In this document: piece after piece, positions 1-8,959 of the stretch
Layout of the letters: the number at the start of each line of letters is the position of its first letter
Numbering within the stretch: the first letter of the stretch is position 1
From: a virus
Direction: 5' to 3' (one strand)
IMG/VR virus record: IMGVR_UViG_3300024999_000330
Location: 1 to 27,040 of that record
DNA: 27,040 nucleotides
Notes under the pieces: model-generated
The model's input: only the letters and a program-made list of their open reading frames with translations
What the model was told of the DNA's origin: nothing
Databases searched by the model: none
Program-made: the position numbers and the translations under genes

Positions 1-3000
1 TGGCTGTTTTAATATCTATATTTCTATACTCCATTGCAAGTTGCTTATCTACATTTAACAATCTTGTATAGGATGAGCCTCCAAATTTATCTATAAACTG
101 CTTAACTTCACTAGCCCGCATATGAAGAGTCTTCCCAATTCTACGAACTATATTATTTTTATCTTTATATCGTTGTTGATATTCTTCATCGCTGATCTTC
201 TGAACTGGAGTTTCACGAACCTCGAACATCGGCATACCTTCACGGAGTGCCTTGGATTTCATGCGGTTCGTGATTGGAATAGCTTTGACAAATATAGAAC
301 TAATATCTTCAGTTATTGGATTAACTTCTCCATAAGGCATTTCAATTTGTTCTACTCTTGCATTCCCCCACTTGTTCTTATTGAATTCTGCATTAAAAGT
401 ATTCGGGAGTATCTTATCATAAAATTCCTGCATCCCACGAAGTCTTTTAGCCTTTTCTTCTTCAGTGCCCTGAGCATAACGATCAAATTGCTGCTGTCCA
501 GTAGTCCATGCAATTTTATCAAAACCATTCTCAGCAGCATACCTGACCATTCGCTTCATGGCAAGCAGGGACCATTGAGTAGAGTTCTTGAATGGTGCAT
601 TGGGCACACCAATCAACATTTCATTATCTTGATACCATTTCTTTTCTTCTTCAGTAAGTTTTTCTCCGACTAGTATTTTTGCATCTAATTCTTTAAATCG
701 TTTATCTAACAGTTCTTTATAACCTATATCTCTTCCAGCCTGATGCCAATCACTTTGAATCTCTTCAAGGAAAAGAACTTTATTTCCATCTGCATCAGTT
801 CGTTCATTAAATCTGACATGGACTAAAATGTTTGGTTCTTCCCAATGACCTGATTGGTAGTTATTATTTTTAGAAAATTTTATTGGATCTTCAAGATAAT
901 ATTTATATTCCTCCTGAAGTCTTTCATCATTACCATAAATAATTCCTCTAGCTGCCTCATGATTAGAAAATTCTTCTTTTGTCATTGGAGCTGGAGGCAA
1001 AGTAATCAAAAGTTCTTTATAATTCTTTCCACCTGGAAGTTGATATCCTGAATATTTAGTATCAACCCTATCAGGATATTCATTATATATAGCTTCTTGA
1101 ATATCATCTGATAATTCATTAAATTCTATATCTTCTCCTGTAGAATCTTTAAAATAATATTCATCTACTTGTGAATCATATTCAGCAGAGATTCCTTCAG
1201 AAGATAATAATTCTTGAATTTTAGGTGATAGAAATGAATCTCCTTTAACAACTTCTTCAAGCTGAACATTATTTTCCTGAACAAACTTCAACAATTCTGC
1301 CTGACTGACTTTTCCTTCCTGCTTATCAAGCCATTCATTTACACCAACCCAATCAAGTTCATTCTGCTTAATCCCTGGGAAGTTCTTAATCATTCCTTTC
1401 CATTGATCAGGTGTTGCTTGCTTCTGATTAAACCCAGCAATCGCATTTTCAAGTGCAGAGTACCACTTATTTGCTACTTCTGCAGCTTGAGGAACAGTAA
1501 CTTGAACAGTTTGTCCATTAACTTGACGTTCATAAATCTTTCCACTTTCTACTTCACGAGCTAACCCTGAGATTGTTTGCTTGCCAAAGATTAGCAGTTG
1601 CTGAAAAAAATCCATCACTCTTTGAATTACTTTACCAAACGCAGTGTTGCGATATTCAGCTCTGTTGACCATGATTTGAGCAAACATGTTCGCACGATTC
1701 TCAACCATTCGCTGCTTCTTATTCTCATTCTCACTCTTCTTTGGATCATTATAAGTACTCAGAGCAAAATCAAGTTTGCCTGCCTTGCGAAGTTTATTAA
1801 ACTCCTTATTAAGCGCGCTGTTATCTGCTTCTGTAATCAATCCCAAGTTGTCAAGGACATGCTTTTTCTCATGCCAAAGAGTTTTATTATCTGCAAAGTT
1901 TTCATCAAGAAGAATTTCATTCCCAATCGTAATGCCAAGGATCTTTCCATTCTTTGACATCTGTCCAGTTTCAATAGCTAACCTGACAAAGCCATCACCA
2001 GCATTTTGAATGCTATTGATTGTTACGCCTTGTCCATTTTTTAGCTGAATAGAGATTGAACCATTTTCATGCTGGATAACTTTTTGATCATGGAAAGCTT
2101 CTTTAATATAATCAATAGTTATATTGCCTAATGCTTCTTGATTTTCACCAACCTGAAACTGTGGAACACTACCTACTTGCTGTTCATTAGTGAACCCACT
2201 CTGCAAACCTCCAGGCAAGTTTCTAGGAATTTCTGTTTGAACTGCCTGGCTATTTACTGACGGAACATCACCAAGATCTTTAGCAATTTGTTGAAACCAC
2301 TGCTGTCGTTTGTTCTGCTCAGCTAAAGATGGAACAACATTTTGTTTTGCTTCACCTTGAGCTGCTGTATCACTTTTAACGTTACCTTCAATATTAGCAA
2401 GTTGCGTCTCAAAGAACTTCTTCCTCATGAAAGCTTCTGTCCCAGGAGTCATTTCTTCCTGTCGAAGATTCAATTCTTTTTTAACGCCCTGCCAATAATT
2501 TTCAATAATAGCCTGCTCTGGAGGAGTAAACCTTTCACCAATCTTTCTTATATAATTTGCATAATCCTCAATCTGTTTTAAATTATTTTCTTCAAGTGGT
2601 TTAAGTGCTTGCTGTTCAGAATCTAATGTTTGTTGATCAGATTTAAGCTTAATTAAGCCATTTGCATAATTAGCCATTTCTACAGGCAATAAATTATTAG
2701 CCTCAAAATTTTGAAAAGATTCAGCAGCATCTTTTTCTATACCAACTTTCTCTCCTACATTTACTGTACCAAAAAGTTCTTCAAGATATTTCTGTCTACC
2801 ATCTCTAGTAGTGTATGGAGCAAAAGCCTTCTTAACCTCAGGAGTTTCTTTATCAAGTAACTCATTACGCCTTTTGTTTAATTGAATAAGTTTATCTTCA
2901 ATTACTTTTCTTTCTTCTGCACTTGGTGAGGTTTTAGCATCTAACGCATAAGGATCAAACTTACGATTATATTGTTCAGAGAGAGTTGTAATCTCTTTAT

Positions 3001-4345
3001 CAATATTTGTAATCCGTTCATTAAGCTGACTTGCAGATTCATATCTATGAGCAGTTAACTTATTTTCAATTTCTCTAACTTGCTTCTCTTCAGGAGAAAG
3101 AGCCTCATATTCTTTCTTAGCAAGTTCTTCTTTCTTCTGGATTCCAGAATTAATCCGATCAAGAAGACTCTGGCTATTTTTATTATCATCAACAATCTTT
3201 CTAATCAGTTCAGCCGGATTAACATTTTCTTTCCTTGCTTTTGCTTCAAGTTTATCAAGATCATTAATAAGTTCCTGGTTTGAATTAATGTCAGTGGTTA
3301 ACTTTTGAATGCTTTGGCCAAGTTCATCTTCCTTCAAATTGAGAATATTTGCTGCTCGCCTGTCAAGTTCAATCTCTGCATCAGTCTTTTCAGCTGGCTT
3401 ATCTATTCCTGGAAGCAGGTTTGCTCCACCGCCCATTACTCCACCAAGAATAATAGCTTGTGCAGCTCCCTCAGGAACTCCATCCAGCAAAGGCTTATCA
3501 AGCGCTGCATTAGTAAATATTGTTTCTTGAACAGTTTGTGGTAATTCCTCAAACACACCTTCAGTTATACCACCCCCAACAATAGATTTCACAACACCTT
3601 TAAACCCTTCTTTCTTGGCAGGATTTAATCCAGCAACTACCATTGTATCTATGTCAGCAAAACCAAGTTTCTTGGCTAATGATCCACCAACTATACCAAA
3701 TACTGATGTACCCAATCCTGAAGCTACTGCAAGTGCAGATTGTTTAGCACTCAAAAGATCATCAAGTGTTGCATTTCTTATTTGTTCTGCAGTTTGTCCA
3801 GCAGATATTGCACCTTCACCAACTGATCCAGCAGCGATAGCAGATCCAGTTTTGCCTAATGCAGTTACAGCCTTTGGTAATAATTTACTACTAATTGCAA
3901 GAGCACCACGACCTAATACACCACCAGCAGCAACAGATGGTAAGGTTTCAACAATACCATGAGCAATAGTACTTGGATTTTCCAACATTGCTTGTGCTGT
4001 ATCAACAAAGCCTTTTGCCGCATCAACCTTTTTATTTGCTTCTTGTTGAGCAAGAGAATATTCTTCAGAAAGATCTGCTTGCCATTCTTCTGGTTTTATG
4101 CCAATGTACTCAAGACTACGACCAACTCTACCACCAGTTGGAATGTCAGCAAGACCTACGATTCCTTGACCTGCCCCAATAACACCTTTAGCAAGAGATA
4201 TGCCAGTGTCTTTTAAGGTAGATCCTAAAGTACGTTCAGGAGCAGGAGCAGCGTTAGCTACTGTATCAACATCACCAAACATTGCATAAAATTCGTCTGG
4301 TTCATCAGCATCACTAACGCCAAACATTTTATCAAACTCATCCAT
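1..4345 (-). CDS. giant phage polyvalent / internal virion protein, 3' end beyond window
   Basis: One minus-strand frame stays open from ATG at 4345 to the left edge: 1448 codons with no stop. The start overlaps the previous stop as TAATG and has GGAG seven bases upstream. Regions in order: acidic N-terminus (1-40); Gly/Ala-rich hydrophobic helices with amphipathic character (about 40-310), ending in an EGVFEELPQ-type segment; a charged coiled coil (about 315-510); a Gln/Asn-rich stretch; a zincin-like HEKKH motif at 825-829 with a plausible third ligand Glu882 in ENRANMFAQ; then a domain from about 1108 to 1370 with EEIQSDWHQ (1194-1202) and WTTG (1280-1283). The last resembles the domains found in large phage 'polyvalent' proteins thought to be injected with DNA; I cannot give its exact family. 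The hydrophobic N-terminus fits passage through a membrane. The real protein is longer than shown. The enzymatic role is inferred. Confidence 0.85.
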   Translation of the reverse strand, partial: MDEFDKMFGVSDADEPDEFYAMFGDVDTVANAAPAPERTLGSTLKDTGISLAKGVIGAGQGIVGLADIPTGGRVGRSLEYIGIKPEEWQADLSEEYSLAQQEANKKVDAAKGFVDTAQAMLENPSTIAHGIVETLPSVAAGGVLGRGALAISSKLLPKAVTALGKTGSAIAAGSVGEGAISAGQTAEQIRNATLDDLLSAKQSALAVASGLGTSVFGIVGGSLAKKLGFADIDTMVVAGLNPAKKEGFKGVVKSIVGGGITEGVFEELPQTVQETIFTNAALDKPLLDGVPEGAAQAIILGGVMGGGANLLPGIDKPAEKTDAEIELDRRAANILNLKEDELGQSIQKLTTDINSNQELINDLDKLEAKARKENVNPAELIRKIVDDNKNSQSLLDRINSGIQKKEELAKKEYEALSPEEKQVREIENKLTAHRYESASQLNERITNIDKEITTLSEQYNRKFDPYALDAKTSPSAEERKVIEDKLIQLNKRRNELLDKETPEVKKAFAPYTTRDGRQKYLEELFGTVNVGEKVGIEKDAAESFQNFEANNLLPVEMANYANGLIKLKSDQQTLDSEQQALKPLEENNLKQIEDYANYIRKIGERFTPPEQAIIENYWQGVKKELNLRQEEMTPGTEAFMRKKFFETQLANIEGNVKSDTAAQGEAKQNVVPSLAEQNKRQQWFQQIAKDLGDVPSVNSQAVQTEIPRNLPGGLQSGFTNEQQVGSVPQFQVGENQEALGNITIDYIKEAFHDQKVIQHENGSISIQLKNGQGVTINSIQNAGDGFVRLAIETGQMSKNGKILGITIGNEILLDENFADNKTLWHEKKHVLDNLGLITEADNSALNKEFNKLRKAGKLDFALSTYNDPKKSENENKKQRMVENRANMFAQIMVNRAEYRNTAFGKVIQRVMDFFQQLLIFGKQTISGLAREVESGKIYERQVNGQTVQVTVPQAAEVANKWYSALENAIAGFNQKQATPDQWKGMIKNFPGIKQNELDWVGVNEWLDKQEGKVSQAELLKFVQENNVQLEEVVKGDSFLSPKIQELLSSEGISAEYDSQVDEYYFKDSTGEDIEFNELSDDIQEAIYNEYPDRVDTKYSGYQLPGGKNYKELLITLPPAPMTKEEFSNHEAARGIIYGNDERLQEEYKYYLEDPIKFSKNNNYQSGHWEEPNILVHVRFNERTDADGNKVLFLEEIQSDWHQAGRDIGYKELLDKRFKELDAKILVGEKLTEEEKKWYQDNEMLIGVPNAPFKNSTQWSLLAMKRMVRYAAENGFDKIAWTTGQQQFDRYAQGTEEEKAKRLRGMQEFYDKILPNTFNAEFNKNKWGNARVEQIEMPYGEVNPITEDISSIFVKAIPITNRMKSKALREGMPMFEVRETPVQKISDEEYQQRYKDKNNIVRRIGKTLHMRASEVKQFIDKFGGSSYTRLLNVDKQLAMEYRNIDIKTA

Positions 4346-5592
4346 TAAATTTCTCCATTAGCTATTTTTTGAAGAATGATTTTCTTATCAATATTTGGAT
4401 TAGCTTTAGCATATTCAACTGCTTTAATTTTTTGCTGAGGTGTAAGTTTTGCTGCTATGTTTGGTGCTGATTGATCTTGCATACCACTAACATATCCAGT
4501 ACCCTCTGCATTTGGAATCATAATTCTTTGTCTTTTAGTTGCTCCAGTAGGATCATTTGGATCTGCTTCTTCAATGACCATAGGCTTCAAGGCAGTTTCT
4601 TTAACAGGTGGTTGCTGTGCTACTTGACCTTGAATTTCACGGAGCTTATTTTCTGAATTAACTCTTTGTTCATCTATGCGATTTTTATCCTGATCTATAG
4701 CAGCTCGCTGTCTTTGTTCTTCAATATTAGCTAAATTATTCTCTCTTGCTTGTTGATTATTTAATTCTTGTAGCATAAGATCTTTACGTGTCCTCCATCC
4801 CATAGGCTGTGCAGGAGTATTGTCTATCTTAGTAACACCAAAATTCTGTCCTCGTGGAGTGTTCATATATTTAGCATACTGAGCCATCTGTCCAGTTGGA
4901 ACAACAGGATTTTCTAAGAATCTTTTTCTTGCTTCAGGTGATACACTAGAATCGAATGATACATCCATGTTACCAACTCGTTGAATACCATTTGGATTTA
5001 TTCTTTCTAAATTAGTTTTAGTTTGGTTATCTTTAGTTCCTTCAAATGAAAGAGTATTTCCACCAATGTCATAAGTGGTTGTATTTCCATTAATGGAGGC
5101 TGTCATTTTGCCTAACTCTGCATCTCTTTGAGCATTAGAAGTTTCATTAATCTTAGGGCTTTCAATATTTACTGAAGGTAACATATTTCTTTCAACTACT
5201 CTAGTTCCTTGCCCTATTCTATCAGGACGAGAATTAATATCTCTTAAATTATTTTGATTTGTTTCTAGCACACTAAGTTTTTGATCTTTTGGAGTTACTT
5301 CTCCAGTGATGGCAGTTTTTCCAACATCAGCAGCAGCATTAATCCAAGGAGCAAAGGGTTTATTAATTGGATCAATTAACATTTCTTTTAAACCAACTGC
5401 AATATCACCAGGTGCTCGGCGCAATCCCATACCAGCAGCACTCATTACCCCACCTTTATCATATGCCTCACTTACCAACCTGCCAGTTTCTTGTCCGCGT
5501 TGAGCACCAGGCATCAGGTTAGCTACTTCATTCAAAAAAGGCAACTTTCTTTTCTTTTCTTCTTCAACTGCTGATTGAAAATCATTAAGCAT
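4345..5592 (-). CDS. putative internal virion / ejection-type protein, 415 aa
   Basis: Unrecognised by family. The first 100 residues are helical, with Gly/Ala and amphipathic segments (RGQETGRLVSEAYDKGG, then GMGLRRAPGDIAVGLKEM), much like the start of the giant protein encoded next. The middle is Asn/Thr-rich and probably disordered. Residues about 280-335 are a Gln/Arg/Asn-rich helix, likely a coiled coil, and the C-terminus has a short PQQKIKAVEYAKANP helix. It has no signal peptide and no enzyme motif. It starts at TAATG overlapping the preceding stop, with GGAG upstream, and its own stop overlaps the giant gene's start, so the two are probably translated together. By position and composition it is probably packaged with, or chaperones, the giant protein. 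That is inference only. Confidence 0.8.
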   Translation of the reverse strand: MLNDFQSAVEEEKKRKLPFLNEVANLMPGAQRGQETGRLVSEAYDKGGVMSAAGMGLRRAPGDIAVGLKEMLIDPINKPFAPWINAAADVGKTAITGEVTPKDQKLSVLETNQNNLRDINSRPDRIGQGTRVVERNMLPSVNIESPKINETSNAQRDAELGKMTASINGNTTTYDIGGNTLSFEGTKDNQTKTNLERINPNGIQRVGNMDVSFDSSVSPEARKRFLENPVVPTGQMAQYAKYMNTPRGQNFGVTKIDNTPAQPMGWRTRKDLMLQELNNQQARENNLANIEEQRQRAAIDQDKNRIDEQRVNSENKLREIQGQVAQQPPVKETALKPMVIEEADPNDPTGATKRQRIMIPNAEGTGYVSGMQDQSAPNIAAKLTPQQKIKAVEYAKANPNIDKKIILQKIANGEI

Positions 5593-7502
5593 TAGTTATT
5601 CTCCTTAGTTACTGTTGACTTGATAATCTTATTCGTCTGTGTCCAGAGTGGTGAAAAATAATCTCCCTCAGTCGGTGTTGATATAGTAACAAATCCTGAG
5701 TTAACATTCAAAGTAAAACTACTAAGAAAAGATATTTCATAAGCTGGTGTTATATCGCCTGTACCTGCATCTTCATGAATTGGAATAGTTGCATCGTCAG
5801 TATAAATAGTTAATCCTGGATTACTGAAAAACAATCCTTTTTGCTTACCAATTGGTGGACCAGCTCCAGGCAATTTCATAGTAATTGGTGAGGCATTTGA
5901 GACAATCTGGCCAGCTAAATAGATATCTCCACCTCTGGCTTTTATCGCTCTCAAGACTATACCAGAATAACTAATAAATGGTGCAGACAATTCCACCTCT
6001 ACCAATCTCTGCCAAAGCATTCCTCCGGTCTTGTCGAACTTCAGAATATGACTTCCCCATAATGTTGACGTTGCAGTATTAGGAAACCTTGGACAAATAA
6101 CATAAACTCCATCACTGCCTACAGCCAGTTGAGCTGTAAAAGCATATAGCCTTGCATCTGCATCACTGAAGTATTCAACCTCAAAAAATCTTTGCCATTG
6201 CAATTCACCAATAGAATTAATCTTTGTCAAGTGATAATGATAAAATCCACTGTTAGTAGCAACATCACATGGAACTAATGAAATAACATAAACAGAACCA
6301 TCAGTATCAATTCCACAGCCAGTTGCATTTAATCCTGTGTTCGCATCTCCATACAAAGCAAGAGTATCATCTCGCTTATGAAGGAATCCTTCTATAGCTC
6401 GCTTCCATTGAACTTCTCCGAGATTATTGAGTTTGACTATTAGTCCTGCTGGAATAGCTGCACCAACAGTATTCTCATGAATAGATCCGCAAACAACAAT
6501 ATCTCCCGCTGGAGCAACATCAATAGCATAAAGATGAACTGAATTTTTAGTCGTTGGATAACCATTTTCATCAGGCAATGGATCACCAATTTGTGCTGCC
6601 CAATTAACCTCACCATCATAAGCAAAAGATACTAGCATTCCTTTTGAATACATCAATGCATAAGCATCCCACGGACTATGAAATGTATCTCCGTTATAAA
6701 TATTTGCATGGCCAGTCACGACAGCATTTCCTACTAAGTCAGAATCAACACCCCAGCTAAAGATATCATTTATGCCATTTTCTCCTAGTGACAATCGTTT
6801 CTTCCATTTCACAGTACCACTCGAGCTATATTTAAACAGACTGCAATCATAACAATAATCATCTCGATAGAAAAAGAAATCAGATAAAACGTAAACTCCT
6901 CCATGAGGAATTTCAATTGGGTTAAGAGGATCAAGAGGATTTGGTACAGTAATGTCTATAGCTACACCAGTTCCTGATTCATTGCGATCAATGTTTGCAT
7001 ACTCTCCACCTTCAAGCACTCGACGCAACAAAAACTTTCCATCATTATCATATTTTATATGAATTGATTCATTCGACAATTCCATATCTACATTGAGATA
7101 ATTCTTAGTCCGCGAATAACCAACTACATAAACATTATTACTGCCATCTAAGTCAATATCAGACATACCTCCGCCGCCACCTGTAGGAATAAAAACTCCA
7201 GTATCATCAAGAGATACTGCAAAGGCATACCAGTACCATTTAAATATCTCTTCTGGAGCAAGTCTTTTTCTGATTAACTTTCCTGCTGGTGGCGTTACAT
7301 GTACTCTTGCTTCATCGAAGCCAAAGACCGATCGAGTCTCTATAGTTACACCTGGAGATATCGTAACAAAGCGCCTTCCTTGTTGAAGTCCCAAGTATTT
7401 CATATCATCTTTCAACATGCCAACTTGAACCCGAGCTTGTTTAGCAAAGACCTTACCAGCAAAGATATCACCAGTATATGTTATTTTAATAGGAACTGTC
7501 AT
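5592..7502 (-). CDS. phage beta-propeller protein, 636 aa
   Basis: After an N-terminal region of about 88 residues, the protein carries at least five blade-like repeats. Each pairs a strand such as GDIVVCGSI, GSVYVISLV or GDIYLAGQI with a second strand of the form K-x-x-x-x-G-x-x-x-W-x-R (SGTVKWKKR, LGEVQWKRA, IGELQWQRF, TGGMLWQRL). This alternation is typical of propellers that bind surfaces or act as phage tail appendages. No catalytic motif or signal peptide is visible. About 50 C-terminal residues form a separate beta-rich piece. It overlaps the coiled-coil gene by four bases (ATGA) and the next gene by one base. It probably belongs to the tail tip or a fibre. The ligand is unknown; a purely structural role is equally possible. 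Confidence 0.8.
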   Translation of the reverse strand: MTVPIKITYTGDIFAGKVFAKQARVQVGMLKDDMKYLGLQQGRRFVTISPGVTIETRSVFGFDEARVHVTPPAGKLIRKRLAPEEIFKWYWYAFAVSLDDTGVFIPTGGGGGMSDIDLDGSNNVYVVGYSRTKNYLNVDMELSNESIHIKYDNDGKFLLRRVLEGGEYANIDRNESGTGVAIDITVPNPLDPLNPIEIPHGGVYVLSDFFFYRDDYCYDCSLFKYSSSGTVKWKKRLSLGENGINDIFSWGVDSDLVGNAVVTGHANIYNGDTFHSPWDAYALMYSKGMLVSFAYDGEVNWAAQIGDPLPDENGYPTTKNSVHLYAIDVAPAGDIVVCGSIHENTVGAAIPAGLIVKLNNLGEVQWKRAIEGFLHKRDDTLALYGDANTGLNATGCGIDTDGSVYVISLVPCDVATNSGFYHYHLTKINSIGELQWQRFFEVEYFSDADARLYAFTAQLAVGSDGVYVICPRFPNTATSTLWGSHILKFDKTGGMLWQRLVEVELSAPFISYSGIVLRAIKARGGDIYLAGQIVSNASPITMKLPGAGPPIGKQKGLFFSNPGLTIYTDDATIPIHEDAGTGDITPAYEISFLSSFTLNVNSGFVTISTPTEGDYFSPLWTQTNKIIKSTVTKENN

Positions 7503-8950
7503 GCTGTAGGATCATGAGTAAAATCATGCGATTCAGTAATGCTAGAGTGAAAGCTGTGTTGTTCACTAATTGATTCACTCTTGTTATAATCCTCTGAGCG
7601 ACTTTCATTCTCAGTGGCACCAACTGAAGCAGATACATTAACTGCATTCAATGCAGACGCAACTGATTGAGCGGCAATCTGAGCTAAGTCATTACTAACT
7701 TTTTCCTTCAAAGAAGATTCGCCTATATAGGCTCGAATTGCCGCATCAATCTGGGCAATCATCAAACGTAATTCAAGATCAGCCTTTTCAATCTTCGCCT
7801 TATTATCTTCGACTAAAGCCATTTGGCTTGCAGTCAATGCTTTAGTTTCTGCTTCATAACCAGTAATTTGTGCTTCAAAGCCTTTAATAATTGCATCATT
7901 GATACTGCCTTTAGCTTCTACTCCAACTTTGAACGCTTCTATTTGAGATTTGTAAACCTCATTTAGTCCTTTATTACTCTCGATTGCTCCACGCAGAACC
8001 TCTACTTGTGCTTGAATATAAGCTTTCTTTGCTTCAAGAGTAGCAACATAACCTTTGATACTTTCTGAATATAACTGAATAACAATTTCAGCGGAAATCT
8101 TAGAATAATCAAGAGCTCGTTGAGATTCACCATCTCTGGTAGCTCGGATCAGTTTTTCTAATTCTGTTGCTTGCTGAATGATGAACTGAGCATTTTTCTG
8201 CACCAAATCAGCACGCTCAATCATTACCTTTTCAGTAACATCTGTTTCGTTCCGAGCAATTTCAGCAGACGCCTCAAGAAGCTTACCCTCTTGAGCACCC
8301 TGAGGTTCATCCCAACCCCGGGCCGAGAAATAGGTCTCAATCTCGGTATACATCTTACTATTGGTATTCAAGTTTCGCGCAATGGCACGATCATAAATCG
8401 CTTGCTCTACCAAAGTATCAAGACCCGTCGAATCATCTGCCATCGTAGCAAGGATCTTTGCCAACAATGGAGTATAAACAGACGTAGCGAGTGCAGTCTC
8501 AGACCATGTGACACTCGCATCAGGAACTACCGGAGCAGTACCTGGAGTTAATAATGTAGTATCAATAGCTGGCATTGCTGCCATTGTTGGAGCAACTTCA
8601 GAAAATGTACCAAAATCAGTAATTAATGAAGCAAGCCCAGTAGGCAATGGACGCTCAGGAATAGTTACAGCAGTTGTTGTCAGAGTAACAGAAAGTGGAT
8701 CAAGAACTGGCTCTGAATAAGTTGTAATTAATGAGTTAAGAGTTCCAAGATATCCACTAGCTCCATCAATCCCGACCAACCGCACCATCATATCATCGGC
8801 CAATTGCATGGTCGAAGTCAATTTTGTTTCAACTAAAGTGCGTGTACCACCAATGATAATTGGCGGATCAGGCGCGTTAATATCAGCAAGGTTTGGAGTA
8901 ACAGTTGCAACGGGCAGGACTACTCCTGCTGATGATACAAAATCTGCCAT
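7499..8950 (-). CDS. long coiled-coil tail or structural protein, 483 aa
   Basis: The N-terminal 180 residues are Thr/Pro/Ala-rich and extended, with repeated Pro-containing strands. Residues about 180-430 are almost entirely helical, with heptad character and Ala/Glu/Lys/Gln bias, including FSARGWDEPQGAQEGKL and an EIARNETDV segment that I associate with structural proteins of podovirus-like phages. The last 35 residues are Ser/Glu/His-rich and polar (SESISEQHSFHSS). No membrane segment or enzyme motif is seen. The start has a good TAGGAG site, nine bases after the nozzle-like gene. The end overlaps the propeller gene by ATGA. Likely an elongated tail or needle-like component; the function is inferred from shape and position. 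Confidence 0.8.
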   Translation of the reverse strand: MADFVSSAGVVLPVATVTPNLADINAPDPPIIIGGTRTLVETKLTSTMQLADDMMVRLVGIDGASGYLGTLNSLITTYSEPVLDPLSVTLTTTAVTIPERPLPTGLASLITDFGTFSEVAPTMAAMPAIDTTLLTPGTAPVVPDASVTWSETALATSVYTPLLAKILATMADDSTGLDTLVEQAIYDRAIARNLNTNSKMYTEIETYFSARGWDEPQGAQEGKLLEASAEIARNETDVTEKVMIERADLVQKNAQFIIQQATELEKLIRATRDGESQRALDYSKISAEIVIQLYSESIKGYVATLEAKKAYIQAQVEVLRGAIESNKGLNEVYKSQIEAFKVGVEAKGSINDAIIKGFEAQITGYEAETKALTASQMALVEDNKAKIEKADLELRLMIAQIDAAIRAYIGESSLKEKVSNDLAQIAAQSVASALNAVNVSASVGATENESRSEDYNKSESISEQHSFHSSITESHDFTHDPTA

Positions 8951-8959
8951 AACTAGCTC

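Noticed and set aside
352-540. Minus-strand 62-residue frame inside the giant gene
   Set aside because: Out-of-frame with the continuous giant reading frame; no independent start signal or family pattern.
1-4340. Plus-strand reading frames such as 122-673, 1598-1957, 3305-3544 and 3615-3962
   Set aside because: They lie opposite the giant minus-strand frame, show no family features, and have compositions expected of antisense shadows of Ala/Leu/Glu-rich coding.
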